Shown here: piece after piece, positions 5,250 through 7,691 of the stretch | Position numbering within the stretch: the first letter of the stretch is position 1 | How the letters are laid out: each line of letters opens with the position of its first letter | Assembly: GCA_902805995.1 (NCBI GenBank) | Contig: CADCUU010000083.1 | Coordinates: forward strand, 1 to 7,691 | Length of the DNA: 7,691 bases | DNA from: an uncultured Rubellimicrobium sp. | GTDB lineage: Bacteria > Pseudomonadota > Alphaproteobacteria > Rhodobacterales > Rhodobacteraceae | Reading direction: 5' to 3' | Program-made: the position numbers and the translations under genes | The notes under the pieces: model-generated | What the model was told of the DNA's origin: nothing | Databases searched by the model: none | The model's input: only the letters and a program-made list of their open reading frames with translations

Positions 5250-5483
5250 ACTGTCAGATGCAAAGATGATCGCGGCAGGCGCTACACCGTTCACGTACTG
5301 CTGACGCAGGGAAGCTGGACGGGCACCGACGGCATCCTTCGGAGGTTCGAGGGATTTCGCAAGTTTGTGCTGTCCGATGATCCCCGCCGAAGCATTAAGC
5401 CTGGCGAAAGCGTGGACATGTTCGAGATCGAAGACGACGGGACCATCATTCGAGGCATCGAGCAGCCCCGAGACGACGAGTGA
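5208..5483 (+). CDS. small beta-rich protein of unknown function
   Basis: A 91-residue protein, not assigned to a named family. The start is GTG 5208, supported by GGGAGG about seven bases upstream and 24 bp after the preceding stop. After a duplicated N-terminal octapeptide it reads TVRCKDDRGRRYTVHVLLTQ, then the turn GSWTGTDGI, then FEGFRKFVLSDD, then IKPGESVDMFEIEDDGTIIR. The alternating hydrophobic pattern and Gly/Asp turns suggest a small beta-sheet domain. The RCKDDRG-xx-xTVHV opening resembles hypothetical proteins common on alphaproteobacterial chromosomes and plasmids, a comparison made from memory only. No membrane segment or catalytic motif is visible. It is the last of the small-gene run and is followed by a hairpin. 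Confidence 0.65.
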   Translation: MDRLERSEVGRLERTVRCKDDRGRRYTVHVLLTQGSWTGTDGILRRFEGFRKFVLSDDPRRSIKPGESVDMFEIEDDGTIIRGIEQPRDDE

Positions 5484-5617
5484 ACCGCCCGTAACCAAGA
5501 TCAGAAGATTTCTTTGCCTCATCCGACAACTGAAAGTCGGAAGATTGAAAAAGGATCGAAGGATGGAAGAAAGATGAGAAGGGGTTGATGCGACCGTCCT
5601 GCGCCAAGCCCCTAGAC
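5484..5617. other. spacer with hairpin and purine-rich tract
   Basis: After the preceding stop there is a hairpin TCCGAC-N8-GTCGGA (5522-5541). It runs into a purine-rich strand in which about 40 of the 46 bases at 5539-5584 are A or G, including the near-tandem octamers AAGGATCG and AAGGATGG (5551-5566). No coding frame was seen. The hairpin may end the small-gene transcript, although it lacks a T-run. Confidence 0.4.
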
Positions 5618-5665
5618 TAACGGTCAATACCGTTTCACCTTGCAACGGTATTGACCGTTACGGTG
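5618..5665. promoter_or_regulatory. nested palindrome, probable operator of the winged-helix gene
   Basis: A perfect 17-bp inverted repeat (arms 5618-5634 and 5644-5660, loop TCACCTTGC) ends nine bases before the start codon at 5670. Each arm is itself a dyad, AACGGT-N4-ACCGTT (5619-5634 and 5644-5659), with centres 25 bp apart. The right edge forms a further dyad ACCGT-T-ACGGT (5655-5665). Repeated half-sites of ACGGT are the usual look of a cooperative operator. In RNA the same sequence would form a strong hairpin where a ribosome binding site should be. Confidence 0.65.
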
Positions 5666-5669
5666 CGCC

Positions 5670-6005
5670 ATGACCCGTGGTCTGAGTCCTTTGCAAAGGT
5701 CGATCCTGTCGGCGCTGGAGGCTTATCCGCGGGAGCAGGGCGGCAGTGAAGGCATCTTGCGTCTAGCTGCTTCGACTGAGTTGATCCGGGCTGTGGGCCG
5801 TGAGCCTACGCCAAATAATCGCACCGCCATGTCTAGGGCACTTACCCGTCTCGTTAAGCGCGGGTTGGTCGAAGCGTGGTCCGCTGAAGTGAAGCTTTCG
5901 GGAGACGGGCGGCGATACTGTCTACCCGGCCGGTTTCACCTCCAGGACGCCAGCATTTTCCAGGTGTCTGTCGAGCCAGCCGGGATCGAGGACGACCAGC
6001 TGTAA
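5670..6005 (+). CDS. winged-helix DNA-binding protein, probable autoregulator
   Basis: A 111-residue protein. Residues 5-86 look like a winged helix-turn-helix: LSPLQRSILSALEAY (helix 1), a loop region, NRTAMSRALTRLVKRGLVEA (50-69, recognition helix and lead into the wing), then the wing VKLSGDGRRYCLP (74-86). The C-terminal 25 residues are acidic (SVEPAGIEDDQL) and may mediate contacts. No ligand pocket or membrane segment is apparent. It is MarR/PadR-like in plan, but I cannot place it in a named family. The start at ATG 5670 has no clear Shine-Dalgarno site; instead the nested ACGGT palindrome lies immediately upstream, which suggests binding by this protein to its own control region (inference). 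Tandem GC hairpins follow its stop. Confidence 0.7.
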   Translation: MTRGLSPLQRSILSALEAYPREQGGSEGILRLAASTELIRAVGREPTPNNRTAMSRALTRLVKRGLVEAWSAEVKLSGDGRRYCLPGRFHLQDASIFQVSVEPAGIEDDQL

Positions 6006-6007
6006 AA

Positions 6008-6091
6008 TGGCCCCGGCAGGGCTTGGAGGGCGCGCCGGGGCCAGTCCTCAGTCAGGGTGGCTCCGGCGGGGCCTGGAGAGCAGCCGGGGCC
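6008..6091. terminator. two homologous GC-rich hairpins in tandem
   Basis: TGGCCCCGGC (6008-6017) pairs with GCCGGGGCCA (6034-6043) over ten bases. Then GGCTCCGGC (6059-6067) pairs with GCCGGGGCC (6083-6091) with one G-U pair. The two units, including their loops, are similar over about 33 bp, so this is a duplicated hairpin. It starts three bases after the winged-helix stop codon. It may terminate or protect the transcript; there is no T-run, so the terminator call is tentative. Confidence 0.5.
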
Positions 6092-6096
6092 TCTAA

Positions 6097-6300
6097 CTAG
6101 TCCGGGAGGACCCGACCTTGGTGCTGCAGGGCGGCGCTCTGGTCATCCCCAATATGGAGGATGCCTTCCCATATTTCTCCGAAACGCTCGGCCGTCGCAG
6201 GCGGGCAGGAGCTTGCGAGGCGCATGCAGTCGATGCGTAATCGTCCGGTCTGGCCGCTCTGAGAGGCAGGGTGCTCGGGAGCAGTAGCTGCGGCTCGCAT
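6097..6300 (-). CDS. possible small minus-strand ORF, doubtful
   Basis: A 67-codon minus-strand frame ending in TAG at 6097-6099. Its C-terminal part, ERFGEIWEGILHIGDDQSAA then LQHQGRVLPD, has a natural amphipathic composition, whereas the N-terminal 25 residues are less protein-like and the ribosome binding site is weak. An internal ATG gives a 42-residue product starting MRLASSCPPATAERF. It lies alone between the tandem hairpins and the secreted-protein gene. It may be a small gene, a gene remnant or chance. Confidence 0.28.
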   Translation of the reverse strand: MRAAATAPEHPASQSGQTGRLRIDCMRLASSCPPATAERFGEIWEGILHIGDDQSAALQHQGRVLPD

Positions 6301-6371
6301 ATGCAGCCGGAACCTGACTCCATCCCTCCGGTTAGCCTCGGTTAGTCTGCCCGGTCAGCGGAAGGATTGTC

Positions 6372-7250
6372 ATGCATTCCCTGCTCAAGACGACAACTGC
6401 GGGCGCAGCGCTGGCGGCGGCCCTGTTCCTTTCTCCTCTATCACTCGTCGCCCAGGAGGCCCCCTCGGACGACGCTGATGCTCCGGGTGCCGCATCGGAT
6501 CCGGCAGCTAGTGACGAGGGCATGGCTGAGGACGAGGCGCCTGCCGATCCGGCGGAGACGGGCGAAGCTGCCACCAGCGATACCATGAGCGCCGAGGAGG
6601 GCACTGGCACCGAAGGCGGCACCACGGATCGCCCACAGCCTGAGGGGGTCGCCGAGCAGGAACCTCCTGAGCCCGAGGGCAACGGGAGCGTCCCGGCGGA
6701 GGACGACTCCGAGCGTGGCGGCAACCAGGCCCGCCTTGCTGCTACGCTTGAAGCATCCGAGGAGGCGGCGATCGCTGTCCGGGACGCGGCGCAGCGCCTC
6801 CCCGCCATCGTCGATCGCGTCGACGCCCTTATTACTAAGCTTGAGGAGCTCCCGATCGAGGAGCTTGTGACCGAGCTCACCACGCTCGCCAACTCCGCCA
6901 ATACACTGGTTTCCTCCGAGACGACCCAGGCGCTCCCCGGCGACCTCTCGGCAACCCTGGCCGAAGTCGAGGCAATCCTCCGAGAGGTCCGCGAGGGAGG
7001 CGTCGTCGCCAACGCCAACGCTACGCTGCAATCGGCTCGCGCCAGCGCTGACACCCTCCCGGGCCTCACGGAGCGCGCGGGCGTGCTCCTCGACCAGGCC
7101 GGCGCGACGCTCCAGGGCTTCCAGAACTCGGGAGACGTTGTGCGCGAGGCCGAGCGGGCCATACGTGAGGTCGCCGCCGCTGCGGACGCCGTGGCCAGCC
7201 TCGCCCGCGCCATCGAGAACGACCCCAACTCGCTCATCTTCGGGGACTGA
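6372..7250 (+). CDS. secreted protein: acidic linker plus MCE/PqiB-like helical tail, no MCE domain
   Basis: A 292-residue exported protein. Residues 1-27 are a Sec signal peptide (MHSLLKTTTAGAALAAALFL...SLVA). Residues 28-115 are a low-complexity acidic linker rich in Ala, Asp, Glu, Pro and Gly. Residues 119-292 are helical and resemble the C-terminal tail of Rhodobacterales MlaD/PqiB-type MCE proteins: LPAIVDRVDALITKLEEL, QALPGDLSATLAEVEAIL, VVANANATLQSARASADTLP and a terminal LARAIENDPNSLIFGD. In those lipid-transport proteins the tail follows one or more MCE domains, absent here. The GGAAGG ribosome binding site 6 bases before ATG 6372 and the signal peptide suggest a real standalone gene, not debris. 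A periplasmic helical or competing partner of an MCE complex is one inference. The homology is from memory. Confidence 0.72.
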   Translation: MHSLLKTTTAGAALAAALFLSPLSLVAQEAPSDDADAPGAASDPAASDEGMAEDEAPADPAETGEAATSDTMSAEEGTGTEGGTTDRPQPEGVAEQEPPEPEGNGSVPAEDDSERGGNQARLAATLEASEEAAIAVRDAAQRLPAIVDRVDALITKLEELPIEELVTELTTLANSANTLVSSETTQALPGDLSATLAEVEAILREVREGGVVANANATLQSARASADTLPGLTERAGVLLDQAGATLQGFQNSGDVVREAERAIREVAAAADAVASLARAIENDPNSLIFGD

Positions 7251-7347
7251 CCATGACGGTCCCTCGAACCCCTTCAGCGAGCGACCATGGTATCTCGCCT
7301 CTTTCTTCTCCACCCTGCTCTTACGTGGGGTGAGTGTCCGGCGGCGC

Positions 7348-7530
7348 CTACCGAGACTTTCGGGGATGCCACCGTTTCGCGAGCTTGAGCGCGTCGAGCT
7401 GATGAGTGTCGATGTCTGCGACTGAAAGATCGACCGGCTCATCATGCTACTGGGTCAGTTCATCGTGGTCCGGGTGTGCGGGGTCGGCGATCGCCTCCAG
7501 GAAGGGCTCGTAGCCCGGCGGCCCCCCATG
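7348..7530 (-). pseudogene. decayed C-terminal fragment of a pRiA4b ORF-3 family gene
   Basis: On the minus strand, from about 7527 down, the frame reads GGPPGYEPFLEAIADPAHPD and HDELTQ, meets TAG at 7447-7449, and continues in the same frame as HDEPVDLSVADIDTHQLDAL and KLAKRWHPRKSR to TAG at 7348-7350. The motif GGPxGYEdFLEAIADPxHxeH, followed by a stretch ending in LAKRWxPRK, is how pRiA4b ORF-3 family proteins (PRiA4_ORF3 domain, common beside mobile elements) usually end. The internal TAG falls where the family normally has Trp (TGG), so a nonsense mutation is likely. Sequence before the GGPPGY has no family resemblance, so the 5' part is missing, probably through recombination. Confidence 0.55.
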
Positions 7531-7691
7531 TCTACTTAGTCGCTCAACAGGGTATGCCGGACATATGAAATCAGGACACAGTTTCTGGACAGGAAAGTGC
7601 CTGAAATGACCGGCCCCGACCTGCCGCCCTGGAGATGTCCAGAATACGGTCGTTTTCCGGGCATTGCCGAACGAGGGCCAGCGAGCCCTCC
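7531..7691. other. right-end sequence, nothing assigned
   Basis: No convincing gene is visible. GGACA occurs at 7559-7563, 7574-7578 and 7587-7591, and the minus strand stays open to the window edge in the pseudogene frame, but without recognisable protein. The sequence may belong to an element that truncated the pRiA4b ORF-3-like gene. Confidence 0.3.

Noticed and set aside
6332..7237. Long minus-strand open frame (301 residues) opposite the secreted MCE-tail gene
   Set aside because: It is serine- and alanine-rich low-complexity antisense of a GC-rich gene, without its own ribosome binding site or motifs; the plus strand has a signal peptide and family-like domain.
7253..7333. Short plus-strand ORF after the secreted protein (starting ATG 7253)
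   Set aside because: Only about 26 residues with Ser/Pro-rich composition and no ribosome binding site; it does not resemble the lipoprotein gene that often follows pqiB.
6441..7445. Second long minus-strand open frame (334 residues) over the same gene
   Set aside because: Same reasoning: it is a by-product of the plus-strand codon bias, and its start overlaps the pRiA4b ORF-3 remnant, which is in another frame.

Overview
The window looks like a mosaic accessory (plasmid or genomic-island) segment from a high-GC alphaproteobacterium. Members of the Rhodobacterales are the best guess. This rests on the high GC and strong GC bias at third codon positions, a plasmid-type replication protein paired with an HTH/coiled-coil protein, and a C-terminal domain at 6372-7250 that resembles the tail of Rhodobacterales MlaD/PqiB-type MCE proteins. 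All family assignments come from reading the sequence and from memory of the families; no search was run.

Layout. 1-366 (minus) is the N-terminal third of an IS630-family transposase cut by the window edge, with the IS end probably near 436-447. 582-1247 (minus) encodes a NarL/LuxR-type regulator with a degenerate receiver domain; upstream of it are two tandem lux-box-like dyads (1375-1415). 1434-1709 (minus) is a small helical protein of unknown function. 1710-2307 has no convincing gene but holds a 17-bp-arm palindrome and a consensus DnaA box. It leads into 2308-3003, a RepA-like plasmid replication initiator, then a minus-strand DUF1737 protein (3070-3279). Next come an HTH plus coiled-coil protein (3518-4174) and a translationally coupled DUF1508/YegP-like protein (4171-4389). 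The word GCAAC is clustered and roughly helically phased at the repA start and again just before the HTH/coiled-coil gene, and may be a binding site shared by the replicon.

4513-5483 is a run of four short plus-strand genes with short gaps (two of 24 bp and one of 15 bp). One of them (4750-4883) can be read as a coherent protein only if one base is missing from a G-rich run. A winged-helix protein (5670-6005) follows, directly preceded by a nested palindrome that looks like its operator. 6006-6371 holds two homologous GC-rich hairpins and a weak minus-strand ORF. 6372-7250 encodes a secreted protein in which a signal peptide and a long acidic linker are joined to an MCE/PqiB-like helical tail without any MCE domain. 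The right end (7348-about 7530, minus) is a decayed fragment of a pRiA4b ORF-3 family gene with an in-frame stop. 7531-7691 is unassigned.

Read together, the middle is a compact plasmid maintenance module (possible origin, RepA, HTH/coiled-coil protein), flanked by insertion-element debris and by regulators with their own palindromic sites. No partition ATPase, relaxase, toxin-antitoxin pair, CRISPR array, tRNA or rRNA was recognised.
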